The translations under genes were made by a program, and so were the position numbers. A DNA stretch of 64,000 nt from Ruminococcus sp. Phil11 (lineage in GTDB: Bacteria > Bacillota > Clostridia > Oscillospirales > Ruminococcaceae): contig MSGZ01000024.1 of NCBI GenBank assembly GCA_001940925.1, positions 246,090 through 310,089 of the forward strand. Reading direction: 5' to 3'. Below, one piece after another: positions 41,162 through 51,600 of the stretch; the stretch's first letter is position 1; the number at the start of each line of letters is the position of its first letter. Under the pieces are notes generated by a model. The model did no database searches, was not told where the DNA came from, and worked only from the letters and a program-made list of their open reading frames with translations.

Positions 41162-44059
41162 TTATGCCTTAAAGACCATGCGCACGAACGCATAGAGATG
41201 CGAATGAATGGAGTCATCGCCGTGGTGACCGTTCTGCACGATATGCCAGAGATGCGGAACACTGTTCCTGTTGAAGTTGTTGTGGTAGCCCTCCGGCGTA
41301 TTCAGGCCGACGACGTCGTCCTGCGTACCGCCGGTGATCATGACCAGCGAAGGCGTATCCTCCTCCTTGCTCCACTTCCATGCGCCGGATGCACCCGGTG
41401 CCGGGCAGATCGCGCCGACATAGCCGAACTTGTCGCCGTACTTCATGCCGATCTGGAGAGATTCTCTGCCGCCCATGGAGAAACCGGTAACTGCGGTGTT
41501 TTCTCTGCCGGTCGCGACGCTGTAGTTCTCCTCGATATGCGGCATCAGGCTGTCCACGATATCATCGACGAAGTTGTCGTAGCCTTCGTTCGAGCCCTGA
41601 TCTGCGAAGCCGGTCGCATCGTTCATGGTCGGATGCGTGAATACGAACGGCACAACAACGATCATGTCAACTGCTTCACCGTCCGCAATTGCATTGCCGA
41701 CGATCTGCTTGGTGTACATCTGGCCGTTGCCCTGCGTGATCATGCGGTTCTCGTTCTCGAAGAAGCCGTGCAGCACATATAGAACCGGATACTTCTTGTC
41801 AGTGCTGTAGCCTGCCGGAAGCATAATGTTGTAGGGCTTATTCTTGTTTGCCTTCTTGGAGAAGTAGGTTTTCTTCTGAATTGTGCCGTACTGGACGCCT
41901 GCGCGCTCCTGATGCGAGCTGGCCGGTTCATTGTTGACAAGGTACTTTTCGCATTCCGGGGTATACTCGGCAATCGGCCGCATCTGACCTGCCGGCTTTT
42001 CCGGTGCCGGCGGAATCTCAGTTTCCTGTTTGGTCAGATACTTGACAAACCATGTAATATCGTCCTTTGTGACCTCGCCCTCCTGCGTGACGTCTGCGCC
42101 CTTCTTGGCACCTGCCGCTGCAAAGCTGCCCTTGATGATGCCGCGCTTTGCAAGGGTCAGGTCAACCGCATTCGTGAAGCCGTCGCCGTTGACGTCCGCA
42201 ACAGCGTACTTTACGGGCTTCGGGCCGGAAACCGCGGTGCCGCTTTTCGCGACGATCATTTCATCAACATAGAAATCGTTGGTGCTGCTGTCTGTTTCGA
42301 TGTAGATCGAGCAGTCGGTCGCACCGGCCGGGATCGTAAAGGACGGATTTGCAAGCTGTACCCAGTCGCCCTTCGTGACGGTCTCGGTCGCGATCTTCTT
42401 GTAGCTGGTGCTGCTGCCGTCATTGTACTGCAGCGTGAAGTGGAACGTATCCGACGCGGAGCCGGACGTATACTTGACAACTGCGCTGAAGCTGTACGTT
42501 TCACCAGCGGAGCAGCCGGACGGGAGCGCATGGGCTGCGCCGTTCCAGCTGTCGGTTCTGCCGGAGCAGAGCAGGGATTTGCTGCCTGCATACGCTTCGG
42601 ATGCGGTCTTGACGGATGCGCCGCCGCGGCCGGTGAAGTCCTCATCGCCGTTTTCAAAGGTATAATGTGCGATGTAGCCGTCCGGATCGGTCACGGTGAC
42701 CGGCGGGGTCGTTGTGACAGGCGGATCGGTCGTGCCGGGATCGGTCGTGCCCGGATCGGTCGAGCTGCTGCCGCTGCCCGCGATCACGAAGGTCGTGACG
42801 GAGTTGCCCGGGAGCTGTGCGGAGAATCCGCTGCCGGATGCGGATACAGAACCGATATCCTTGATGTTCTCATTGCTGCTCGTGCGGTAGCCCTTCACGC
42901 TGGTGATGTTTGCCCCCTTGACCGTGAAGTTCTCGCTTAAATTGCCGCTGCTCTTGTTGATCGCGACGATCGCGATGCTGCCGTCGGTGTTCTTATAGGC
43001 AGAGACCAGAACATTGTTTTCCGGAGACTCGGTCGCGTCGATGCGGACTGCGCCCGGACGCACCCACTTGGAATACTGCGCCATGCAGTAGCCGCGCTTG
43101 GAGATCGTGCCGTCGTCCTTCATCGGGCTGTACTTGCGGCGGATAAACCACCAGACATAAGCGTTCATGTTGCCGACAACCAGACCGTTGTGAATGTTCT
43201 CCGAGACCTGAAGTGCCTGCGGATAGGTGTTGGCATCGGAGTTGGAATCCGGCACATAAACCTCTGTCATCCAGATGTCCTTGCCGCAGTTTTCCAGTGC
43301 CGGGAAGTTCATGTCATTGCGGGAGGTGCCGTAGAAATGTGTGCCGAACAGGTCGGTGTTCGCAAATGCCTTCTGATTGTTCAGGATCGCGTTATAGGTT
43401 TCCTTGCGGTACTGGAAGCTTTCCGGCGACATCATTTTGGCGTTGGTACCGGCCGTGACCTGATTGCCGTAATCTGCAAGGAAGGTGACAAGCTCGTTCG
43501 TGCTCCAGCCGGTCCAGTCCTGTGCGTAGTCCGGCTCATTCTGCACGGAGACGGAATACAGATTGACGCCCTGACCTTCCATATACTTTATATAACTGTT
43601 GAGGTGCTTGGCGTAATCGCCGTACTGGTTGTTGTTCAGGTGATACTTGGAGCCGTTTCCGTTGGAGCGCATACTTGCAGGCGGATACCACGGTGAAGCA
43701 AATACCGTTGCACCGAGCTCCTGTGCGGCCAGTGCAGTCGGCACTGCGGTTTTCCACTGGCTGCTGTCATCACTGATGTAGATGCGCAGGATCGTCAGGC
43801 CGAGTTCGTCATTGCCGTTGCCGAACGCCTTTTGTACCTGTGCTGCGGACATGTCCGCGGTCGTGCCGGCCGGCAGATTGATTGCCTGCCATTCCGGAAG
43901 GTTGATTCCGCCGAAGCCGCGGATCGTCTGATAGGTCTTGCCTGTGTCGATCGTACAGCTTGCGGCGAATGCGGTCTGTGACGGCAGCGCAGCGGACATC
44001 GTGAACAGCATGGTGCTGCTGATGAACGCGGCGGCTGCTCGCCGAAGCGTCTTTTTCAT
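41162..44059 (-). CDS. Cellulosomal GH30 xylanase - CBM22 - dockerin - CE1 esterase
   Basis: This secreted bifunctional xylan-degrading enzyme has 965 residues. The order is signal peptide (about 1-32), GH30 barrel with acid/base Glu in SVQNEPDY and nucleophile in IWMTEVYV (about 33-410), Pro/Thr linker, and CBM22-like domain (GYIAHYTFENGDEDF to NDFYVDEMIV). An internal dockerin (ADVNGDGFTNAVDLTLAKRG, then KKGADVTQEGEV) and a C-terminal CE1 alpha/beta hydrolase (LYVLHGFFENE, GFSMGGRE, late His in NGHHGDDS) follow. The dockerin is internal, as in the two neighbouring enzymes. ATG 44059 has GAGGGAG upstream. The esterase could release ferulate or acetate; which is unresolved. Confidence 0.93.
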   Translation of the reverse strand: MKKTLRRAAAAFISSTMLFTMSAALPSQTAFAASCTIDTGKTYQTIRGFGGINLPEWQAINLPAGTTADMSAAQVQKAFGNGNDELGLTILRIYISDDSSQWKTAVPTALAAQELGATVFASPWYPPASMRSNGNGSKYHLNNNQYGDYAKHLNSYIKYMEGQGVNLYSVSVQNEPDYAQDWTGWSTNELVTFLADYGNQVTAGTNAKMMSPESFQYRKETYNAILNNQKAFANTDLFGTHFYGTSRNDMNFPALENCGKDIWMTEVYVPDSNSDANTYPQALQVSENIHNGLVVGNMNAYVWWFIRRKYSPMKDDGTISKRGYCMAQYSKWVRPGAVRIDATESPENNVLVSAYKNTDGSIAIVAINKSSGNLSENFTVKGANITSVKGYRTSSNENIKDIGSVSASGSGFSAQLPGNSVTTFVIAGSGSSSTDPGTTDPGTTDPPVTTTPPVTVTDPDGYIAHYTFENGDEDFTGRGGASVKTASEAYAGSKSLLCSGRTDSWNGAAHALPSGCSAGETYSFSAVVKYTSGSASDTFHFTLQYNDGSSTSYKKIATETVTKGDWVQLANPSFTIPAGATDCSIYIETDSSTNDFYVDEMIVAKSGTAVSGPKPVKYAVADVNGDGFTNAVDLTLAKRGIIKGSFAAAGAKKGADVTQEGEVTKDDITWFVKYLTKQETEIPPAPEKPAGQMRPIAEYTPECEKYLVNNEPASSHQERAGVQYGTIQKKTYFSKKANKNKPYNIMLPAGYSTDKKYPVLYVLHGFFENENRMITQGNGQMYTKQIVGNAIADGEAVDMIVVVPFVFTHPTMNDATGFADQGSNEGYDNFVDDIVDSLMPHIEENYSVATGRENTAVTGFSMGGRESLQIGMKYGDKFGYVGAICPAPGASGAWKWSKEEDTPSLVMITGGTQDDVVGLNTPEGYHNNFNRNSVPHLWHIVQNGHHGDDSIHSHLYAFVRMVFKA

Positions 44060-44165
44060 AAACACTCCCTCTTTCCCAATCTGAAATAAAAAGAATTTGT
44101 ACTGTGCTGCCGACAGCAGAGCGAGCCCGTGGCAAAATGGTCACTCTGCACACAATACTACTTTT

Positions 44166-44194
44166 ATTATACACGAGTTTTTAACGGATTGCAA
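44166..44194 (-). promoter_or_regulatory. Promoter of the GH30 gene
   Basis: On the minus strand TTGCAA (44194-44189) and TATAAT (44171-44166), 17 bp apart. The -35 hexamer is the last part of the xylan box at 44191-44231. Confidence 0.75.
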
Positions 44195-44231
44195 TGTACA
44201 ATATGCAGAAGTATATGGATAAAATGCAGTT
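44191..44231 (-). promoter_or_regulatory. Xylan box, copy 1 (GH30)
   Basis: On the minus strand it reads AACTGCATTTTATCCAT, then a variable centre, then TGTACATTGC running into the -35. It matches boxes at 44364 and 48524 in the same register to their promoters. Confidence 0.7.
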
Positions 44232-44363
44232 TGCACAAAAATGCCTGCGGACATGTTAAAAATGATACCACGAAAAGTTGTACGGCATTTCAGGCGTCTT
44301 GTATGCATGGAATCCTATAATTATCTGCAACATGTATGCAAAAAAGTATGAAAATGGGGTAGT

Positions 44364-44403
44364 CAACTGCACTTTGTCCATGTTATCTACAAAATGTACA
44401 TTG
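44364..44403 (+). promoter_or_regulatory. Xylan box, copy 2 (GH10-GH43)
   Basis: AACTGCACTTTGTCCAT, variable centre, ATGTACATTGC, immediately abutting the -35 hexamer at 44400. The 558 bp between the divergent genes otherwise hold only AT-rich DNA and the two promoters. Confidence 0.7.
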
Positions 44404-44428
44404 CAAAGAGGGGGAATTTCGGCTAAGA
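44400..44428 (+). promoter_or_regulatory. Promoter of the GH10-GH43 gene
   Basis: TTGCAA (44400-44405) and TAAGAT (44423-44428), 17 bp apart. The predicted leader is about 180 nt long. Confidence 0.7.
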
Positions 44429-44617
44429 TAAAGACAGATATAAATATTGCATTTATATCAGCTTGTGCAGACAAGAACGGACATGCAGCAGAATCATAAA
44501 TCCCACCCCTTCAGGATGCGTGATTCTGCAGCATGAAACCGGACTTTGTCCTGTACACCCGTCCGAAATGATTTCATTTTTTCAAGATCGTGATGATCCA
44601 GTATGGGGGAATTGACT

Positions 44618-47600
44618 ATGAAATGGAAACGCTTTGCAGCGGCTGTGACCGCTGCGGCATGCTCGGCGGCGATGCTGACGACCATGCCTGTGAGTCTGGC
44701 AGAGGCGGCGACCGCTGTCAGCAACGATTTCGAGGTCGAGTATGAAGGCTGGTATTCCACCTCCGATGCAGCGAGCCTGACGGCTCTTGAAGGCATCGGT
44801 TTCGGCGGATCCAGAGGCATGCTGATCTCCGGCAGAACCGCCCCGCAGGACGGCGCAGCTTCATCCAAGGGCTTCTTCCTGCACGGCGGCACGAAGTACG
44901 ACTATTCTGTAAAGGTGTACAGTGAAACCGCTGAGACCTTCCGCCTGACGCTCCTGACAAAGGACATCGACACGGGTGAGGAAACCCTGAAGGTTCTGGC
45001 TGAAAAGACTGTGCAGCCCGGACAGTGGACAACCCTGTCCGCATCTGATAGAGCTGCTTTCAACAGCGGCGAATATAAGCTGACCCTTACAACGGACAGC
45101 ACCAATGATTTCCGGTTCGATGAACTGAAGATCACGACAAAGGAAAAGCTGATCGTGGCAGATGCTGCGGAGCTCGGCCTGAAGGACGAGTTCGCGCCGT
45201 ATTTCCGCATCGGCAACATCCTGAACGGCTCGACGGTCAACGATTCTGCAATCAAGAATATCCTGCTCAAGGACTGCAACGCGATCGAGTGTGAGAACGA
45301 GACCAAGCCGGATCAGACGATCGTCAGAGGCAGCGTTTCCGGCACGGATCTGAAGGTGTCGCTCAATAACTGCGCTGCGATCTGTGACTGGGCTTCCAAG
45401 AACGGCCTGGGCTTCCGCGGCCATACGCTCGTTTGGCACAGCCAGACGCCGCTCGAATTCTTCCAGTCCAACGGCAACTGGGTCGATAAGTCCACAATGA
45501 GCAAGCGCATGGAAAATTACATCAAGGCGATGTTCAACGCGTTCAAGACGCAGTATCCGAACCTGAACCTCTATGCTTACGACGTCTGCAACGAGTGCAT
45601 CAGCGACGACGCGGGTGCCTGCAACAACGGCGACGGCGCAAGATCGCCCGGCGTTAACAACAACGACGGCAAATCCCCGTGGGTGCAGATCTACGGCAAC
45701 AACAGCTTCATCGAGGAAGCGTTCAAGTATGCCAAGCAGTATGCACCGAGCAGCTGCAAGCTCTTTTATAATGACTATAACGAGCACGCTTCCTATAAGC
45801 GCGACTGCATCTACAGAACCTGCAAGAGCCTCTTTGACAAGGGCCTGCTGGACGGTGTGGGCATGCAGTCCCATGTGACCGCAAACGCCAATGACTGGGC
45901 AGGCGGCACCGAGGCTTATCTGAATGCAATGGACAAGTACCTGAGCATCGGCTGCGACGTTCAGGTCACCGAGCTCGACGTTTCCGTCAAGGATTCCAAC
46001 GAGAACGCACAGGTCACCAAGTATAAGACCATTTTCGAGCACGCGATGAACTGGAACAAGAGTCATCCGCGTCCGAAGAACCGCGTCACCCTGATCCAGA
46101 TCTGGGGTCCGAACGACGGTCACTCCTGGCTGTCCTCCGGCAGCAACGGTCTGCTTTATACGAGCAGCAATCAGCCGAAGGCTGCATACAACGGTCTGGT
46201 CGGCATGATCCCGAAGTCCGAGTGGGGCGACGGTACGCAGTACAGCGACGAGGACTTCACGCCGATCCCGCGTGAGCCTGCAAAGGTCGATTCCAACGGC
46301 TACTGGTTCCACTACGATTTCGAGGACGGCACGCAGAGCTGGGGCTCCCGCGCCGGTGAGACGGTCACGACCAGCAGCAATACCCAGTACGGCAGCCAGT
46401 GCCTCGCGGTCTCCGGCCGTGAGAACGCATGGCAGGGTCCGCAGGTCGAGGTCGATACCAGTGTCCTCGAACCCGGAAAGACCTACAGCTTCGCTGCAAA
46501 TGTCATGTATGATTCCGGCTCTGAGAGCTCGAAATTCCACTTCACCATGTCCTACGGCTCCGGCGACGATACCGTCTACACGAAGATCGCGACCGAGACC
46601 GTGAACAAGGGTCAGTGGACACAGCTCGCAAACCAGAGCTTCACGATCCCGTCCGCTGCGACATCCAATGTCCATATCTATCTGGAAACAGACGGCAGCG
46701 ACATTCAGGACTTCTACATTGACGAAGTCGTCGCGGCACCGGAAGGCACCGTTATCACCGGCCCGAAGGCAGTTCCGCCGATTCTCGGCGACGTCAACTG
46801 CGACGGCCAGATCTCCGCAGCAGACCTCTCCGCTCTGAAGGCAGCACTCCGCAGCGAAAAGTTCGCTTCCGCACAGGCGAAGAAGAACGCTGACGTTGAC
46901 AAGAGCAGAAAGGTTACCGCAACGGATGCACAGCTCCTGCGCGATTTCCTGCTCACCAAGATCACCGAGTTCCCGCAGGGCGAGATCGAAGTCGAGGAAG
47001 TTGACTTCTCCCAGATGGAAGCAAAGTTCCGCGGCATCACCCTCGCATCCTCGATCAAGAAGGACAACGAGAACAACCCGATGACCACGCAGCGCTTCGG
47101 TGCAGACCCGGGCTTCATGGTCTACAAGGGCAGACTCTATGTCTACACCACGAACGACGCGTTCGAGTACAGCGGCAACAATATCAAGGAGAACTCCTAC
47201 GCTGTTCAGACGATCAACTGCGTCTCGTCCGCTGACCTCGTCAACTGGACAGACCACGGTCCGATCCCGGCAGCCGGCAGCAACGGCGCCTGCAAGTGGG
47301 CATCCCGCTCCTGGGCACCGGATGCGTGCTGGAAGACCATCAAGGGTCAGGACAAGTTCTTCATCTACTTCGCAGACTCCGCAAACGGCATCGGCGTGAT
47401 GGAAGCGGACAGCCCGACAGGCCCGTGGCATGACCCGATCGGCAAGGCAATCGCAAACAGACAGACCAACGGCTGTCAGGACGTTGACTGGATGTTCGAC
47501 CCGGCAGTCCTCGTCGATGACGACGGCACCGGTTACCTCTACTTCGGCGGCGGTATCGAGAACCATCCGGCAAACGATCCGGGTACCGCAAGATGCGTCA

Positions 47601-48427
47601 AGCTGACCGACGATATGACCGGTCTGGCAGGTACGCCGCAGCAGATGAAGCCGCCGTACCTCTTTGAGGACAGCAGCATTCTGAAGATCGGCAATACCTA
47701 CGTTTACTCCTACTGCACCAACTTCCAAGTTCCGAACGGCGCGAATGTCAACGGTAAGTCCTTCGGCAGCGGCGATATCTGCTACATGACCTCGAACAGC
47801 CCGCTCGGCCCGTGGGGCAGCTCGAACTTCCAGGGCGTCATGTTCAAGAACACCGGCGGCCAGGGCCTTGACAACGGCGGCAATAACCACCACTCGCTCG
47901 TTTACTTCAAGGACAAGTACTATCTGCTGTATCACTGCCGTCAGGCTGAGATCCGTATGCGCGGCAAGTCTGACAACTACCGCTCCACGCAGATCGACTA
48001 TGCGACCGTCAACGGCACGCAGATCTCCGTCAAGGGTACAATGGCAGGCGTCAGCCAGATCGAAACGCTGAATCCGTATGAGACGGTTCAGGCTGAGACC
48101 ATGGCACAGCAGGCAGGCATCCAGATCAAGGGCCTCGGCGATACCGTTGTCACGGATATCCAGAAGGGCGACTGGATCAAGGTCAAGGGCGTTGACTTCA
48201 GCCAGGGCTGCAAGGCTATCACGGTGCGCGCTGCATCCAGCAAGGGCGGCGTCATCAAGGTCACGACCGGCTCCCCGAGCGGCGAGGCATTTGCCTACGT
48301 CGAGGTGAACGGCAGCAGCATGCAGGAATACACGCTCGCCTGCAACAATATTGATGGTGTCAATGATATCTGCTTCGTGTTCAGCGATGAGCTCGAATTC
48401 GACAGCTGGTCGTTTACCGCCGGCTGA
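44618..48427 (+). CDS. Cellulosomal CBM22 - GH10 - CBM22 - dockerin - GH43 - CBM6 xylanase
   Basis: This secreted bifunctional enzyme of 1269 residues is predicted to cut xylan backbones (GH10) and remove arabinose or xylose (GH43). The order is signal peptide (to about AEA, 31), CBM22 (about 35-180), and GH10 with HTLVWHSQTP, acid/base Glu in VCNECISDD and nucleophile in VQVTELDVS (about 185-540). A second CBM22 (GYWFHYDFEDG to DFYIDEVVAAPEG) and a dockerin (GDVNCDGQISAADLSALKAA and ADVDKSRKVTATDAQL) follow. GH43 (ADPGFMVYKGRLYVY, WMFDPAVLVDDDG) and a C-terminal CBM6-like domain complete it. GGGGGA lies 7 bp before ATG 44618. A terminator follows. Confidence 0.95.
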   Translation: MKWKRFAAAVTAAACSAAMLTTMPVSLAEAATAVSNDFEVEYEGWYSTSDAASLTALEGIGFGGSRGMLISGRTAPQDGAASSKGFFLHGGTKYDYSVKVYSETAETFRLTLLTKDIDTGEETLKVLAEKTVQPGQWTTLSASDRAAFNSGEYKLTLTTDSTNDFRFDELKITTKEKLIVADAAELGLKDEFAPYFRIGNILNGSTVNDSAIKNILLKDCNAIECENETKPDQTIVRGSVSGTDLKVSLNNCAAICDWASKNGLGFRGHTLVWHSQTPLEFFQSNGNWVDKSTMSKRMENYIKAMFNAFKTQYPNLNLYAYDVCNECISDDAGACNNGDGARSPGVNNNDGKSPWVQIYGNNSFIEEAFKYAKQYAPSSCKLFYNDYNEHASYKRDCIYRTCKSLFDKGLLDGVGMQSHVTANANDWAGGTEAYLNAMDKYLSIGCDVQVTELDVSVKDSNENAQVTKYKTIFEHAMNWNKSHPRPKNRVTLIQIWGPNDGHSWLSSGSNGLLYTSSNQPKAAYNGLVGMIPKSEWGDGTQYSDEDFTPIPREPAKVDSNGYWFHYDFEDGTQSWGSRAGETVTTSSNTQYGSQCLAVSGRENAWQGPQVEVDTSVLEPGKTYSFAANVMYDSGSESSKFHFTMSYGSGDDTVYTKIATETVNKGQWTQLANQSFTIPSAATSNVHIYLETDGSDIQDFYIDEVVAAPEGTVITGPKAVPPILGDVNCDGQISAADLSALKAALRSEKFASAQAKKNADVDKSRKVTATDAQLLRDFLLTKITEFPQGEIEVEEVDFSQMEAKFRGITLASSIKKDNENNPMTTQRFGADPGFMVYKGRLYVYTTNDAFEYSGNNIKENSYAVQTINCVSSADLVNWTDHGPIPAAGSNGACKWASRSWAPDACWKTIKGQDKFFIYFADSANGIGVMEADSPTGPWHDPIGKAIANRQTNGCQDVDWMFDPAVLVDDDGTGYLYFGGGIENHPANDPGTARCVKLTDDMTGLAGTPQQMKPPYLFEDSSILKIGNTYVYSYCTNFQVPNGANVNGKSFGSGDICYMTSNSPLGPWGSSNFQGVMFKNTGGQGLDNGGNNHHSLVYFKDKYYLLYHCRQAEIRMRGKSDNYRSTQIDYATVNGTQISVKGTMAGVSQIETLNPYETVQAETMAQQAGIQIKGLGDTVVTDIQKGDWIKVKGVDFSQGCKAITVRAASSKGGVIKVTTGSPSGEAFAYVEVNGSSMQEYTLACNNIDGVNDICFVFSDELEFDSWSFTAG

Positions 48428-48466
48428 CCGCAGAATCAGGCAAGCATAACTACCTCCCCCCAACGG

Positions 48467-48507
48467 CCGTGTGGCGCTGCTTCGTGCAGCGCCGCACGGT
48501 TGTTTTA
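48467..48507 (+). terminator. Terminator of the GH10-GH43 gene
   Basis: CCGTGTGGCGCTGC pairs with GCAGCGCCGCACGG, followed by TTGTTTTAT. Confidence 0.85.
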
Positions 48508-48523
48508 TATTTGTACGTACAAC

Positions 48524-48564
48524 CCCTGCATTTTGTCTATCAATTCTGCGAAAAGTACATTGAC
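48524..48564 (+). promoter_or_regulatory. Xylan box, copy 3 (GH43-CE1)
   Basis: CCCTGCATTTTGTCTAT, variable centre, AAGTACATTGAC, abutting the -35 at 48560 just as in the other two copies. Confidence 0.7.
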
Positions 48565-48588
48565 ATTATAGGAAAAATCATATAAGAT
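48560..48588 (+). promoter_or_regulatory. Promoter of the GH43-CE1 gene
   Basis: TTGACA (48560-48565) and TAAGAT (48583-48588), 17 bp apart. Confidence 0.75.
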
Positions 48589-48686
48589 GTATATAGGGCA
48601 GCTTATATCTGCGGACGATGATACTGCGGAGAACTGCCCGAAGGAAATAGGCTCTTTGGAAATTTTGAATCAGGGGGAAAGAGAAT

Positions 48687-51600
48687 ATGAAGCACACAAG
48701 AGTTCTGAGTGCTGCAACGGCACTGCTCTGTGCGGCGGGTCTGCTTACTGCATTCCCGCGCGTCACAGAGCCGCTGACCGCAAACGCTGCGGCCACGATC
48801 GCAAACCCGTTCATCTGGTCGGACGTCCCGGACGACGACATCATCCGCGTCGGTGATACGTACTATATGGTGCATACAACTATGTATTTTGCACCGGGCG
48901 CACCGATCATGAAATCCAAGGATCTGTTCTCATGGGAGATGTGCAATTACGTGTACGATACCTATGCGGACGGCGCAAAGCAGACGCTTTCCGGCGGGCA
49001 GCATGACTATTCCCACGGCCAGTGGGCGACCAGCCTGCGCTACCACGACGGCAAGTATTATGTCTTTTTCGGCAGCTACGGCACAGGCAAATCGTACATT
49101 TACCAGACAACTGACATCGAGAACGGTCCGTGGACGCGCTCCGAGGTCAACGGCATGTACCATGATGCTTCCATGCTGTTCGATGACGACGGCAGAAAGT
49201 ATCTCGTCTACGGCAGCGGTGAGTTCCATATCAAGGAGTTCAACGACGATATGACCGGATTCAAGGCGGGCGGTCTGGACAAGGCACTGTTCAAGACAAA
49301 TCTTTCCGGACTTTCCGGCGAGGGCTCGCACATCCATAAAATCGGTGATTACTACTATATCTTCATCATCGCTTGGCCGAACGGACACCCGCGTACCGAA
49401 TACTGCTACAGAAGCAAATCGCTGACCGGAAACTGGGAAGGCAAGGTCGTGCTCGAATCCGGTCTCGGTACCTACGGCAGCGGCGTCGCACAGGGCGGCA
49501 TTGTCCAGACGCCGGAGGGAAAATGGTATGCACTCCTGTTTCAGGATCACGGTGCCGTCGGCAGAGTGCCGGTACTGGTGCCGATGACATGGCAGAATGA
49601 CTGGCCGGTGCTCGGCGAGGGCGGCAAGGCTCCCGTCACACTGACCGTCCCGGATACCTACAAGGGCACCTTCATGGCGAAGGATGACGATTTCTCCTAC
49701 GATACGAACAAGCTCGATCTGCTCTGGCAGTGGAACCATAATCCGGATAACAGCGCATGGTCGGTGACCGACCGTCCCGGCTATCTGCGCCTGACCAACA
49801 AGACGACTGCGAACGAGCTGCTGCACGCCCGCAATACGCTGACGATGCGCACAGAGGGCCCGTCCTGCTCGAGCATGGTCAAGCTCGATACCAAGGGCAT
49901 GAAGCCCGGCGATTACGCGGGACTTTCCGCATTCCAGTTCAAGTACGGCAATGTCGGCGTCTATGTCGGCGATGACGGCAGCAAGAAGGTCTATATGGCT
50001 GTCAACGGCGGCGACAAGGTCGAGAACAGCAGCAACAAGATCGTGGCACAGCAGAACATGTCCGGAGATGAGGTCTACCTCAAGGTCGATTTCAACTTCA
50101 ACACCGTGGACAGCAGTTTCAATGTGTCCAACAACATCGACAAGGCGAATTTCTACTATTCATTCGACGGAAGCAGCTGGACAAAAATCGGCGATACGCT
50201 GAACATGAGCTATGATCTGACGCTGTTCACCGGCTACAGAAGCGGCCTGTACAGCTACGGCACCAAGTCCACGGGCGGCTATGCGGATTTCGATTACTTT
50301 GATTATGAGCGCGCAGAATGGAATGTGCCGCAGGTCGTTGAACCCGATGCGGACGGCTACTGGCTCCACTGCACGTTTGAAAACGGCGTGGACGGTTTCC
50401 GCGCAAGAGGCGCAGAGACTGCGTCCTCGACCTCTGCGGAGAAGTACGCGGGCAGCAAGTCCATGCTGGTCTCCGGCAGAGAGGCCTCGTGGCAGGCAGC
50501 CTGCCATACGCTGAGCACTGCTGCATTCGAGCCGGGCAAGGCTTACAGCTTCAGCGCGGATGCGATGTACAAGACCGGCTCCGATACCGATACCTTCCAC
50601 TTCACGTTCCAGTATACCGGCACGGACGGTGAGGTGCACTATGCCAAGATCGCGACCGAAACCGCGATGAAGGGCGAATGGGTGCAGCTTTCCAATCCGG
50701 CGTTCAAGATCCCGGCAGACTGCGCCGGCGAAATGTATATCTACGTCGAGACGGCGGAATCCAGCGTGGATTTCTACGTCGATGAAGTGATCGCGGCACC
50801 GGAAGGCACGGCGATCGCAGGCCCGGGCAAATCCTCCTTCGTGCTGGGCGACGTCAACTCTGACGGCGTCATCAACGCGATCGACCTGTCCCTCGCAAAG
50901 AAGGGCATCCTGACCGAGAAGTTTGCAAGTTCCGTTGCGCAGAAGGCTGCGGACGTTGACCGCAATGACGTTGTCCGCATTGCAGACGTTGTCTGGATCG
51001 CGAAGTTTGTCACCGGTCAGACCAAGGAATATCCGCCGCAGGGCGAGCGCGAGACGCCGCCGCCGAGCGACTATATTTATCCGAGCAATCTGCAGTATAA
51101 AGAGGCACCCGGAAATTATTTCCGGCAGCCTGCAAATCACGGCACGGTCGTGAAGGAAAACTACACCGGCATCAACGGTGCCAAGACCATGTATGTGTAT
51201 CTGCCTTATGGCTACAACGAGAATACAAAGTATAATATTTTCTACCTGATGCACGGCGGCAACGAGAGCGAAGAAACCTGCTTCAACGACAGCAATATCG
51301 ACATTGATATCATGCTGGACAATATGATCGCGAACGGCGATATCGAGCCGATGATCGTGGTCACCCCGACGTTCAACAGATGCCCGGACGGCGCAGGCGA
51401 TGTCTGGAAGGAAATGCGCGAGACGATCATCCCGTATGTCGAGGGCAAGTATTCGACCTACGCGGATTCGACCTCGATCTCCGACCTGAACAAGTCGAGA
51501 TATCACCGTGCATACGGCGGCTTCTCGATGGGCGGCGGCTCCACATGGAACTGCTTTATCAACAACCTCGATATCATCGCATACTTCATGCCGCTTTCGG

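Noticed and set aside
44060..44617. SigI-type promoters for the xylanase genes
   Set aside because: I looked for SigI-like -35/-10 elements but found SigA-like hexamers at 17 bp instead; no firm SigI motif could be placed.
44861..48463. Very long minus-strand open frame (about 1200 codons)
   Set aside because: It mirrors the GH10-GH43 gene codon by codon, has no domain, start context or promoter, and is a G+C-driven shadow frame.
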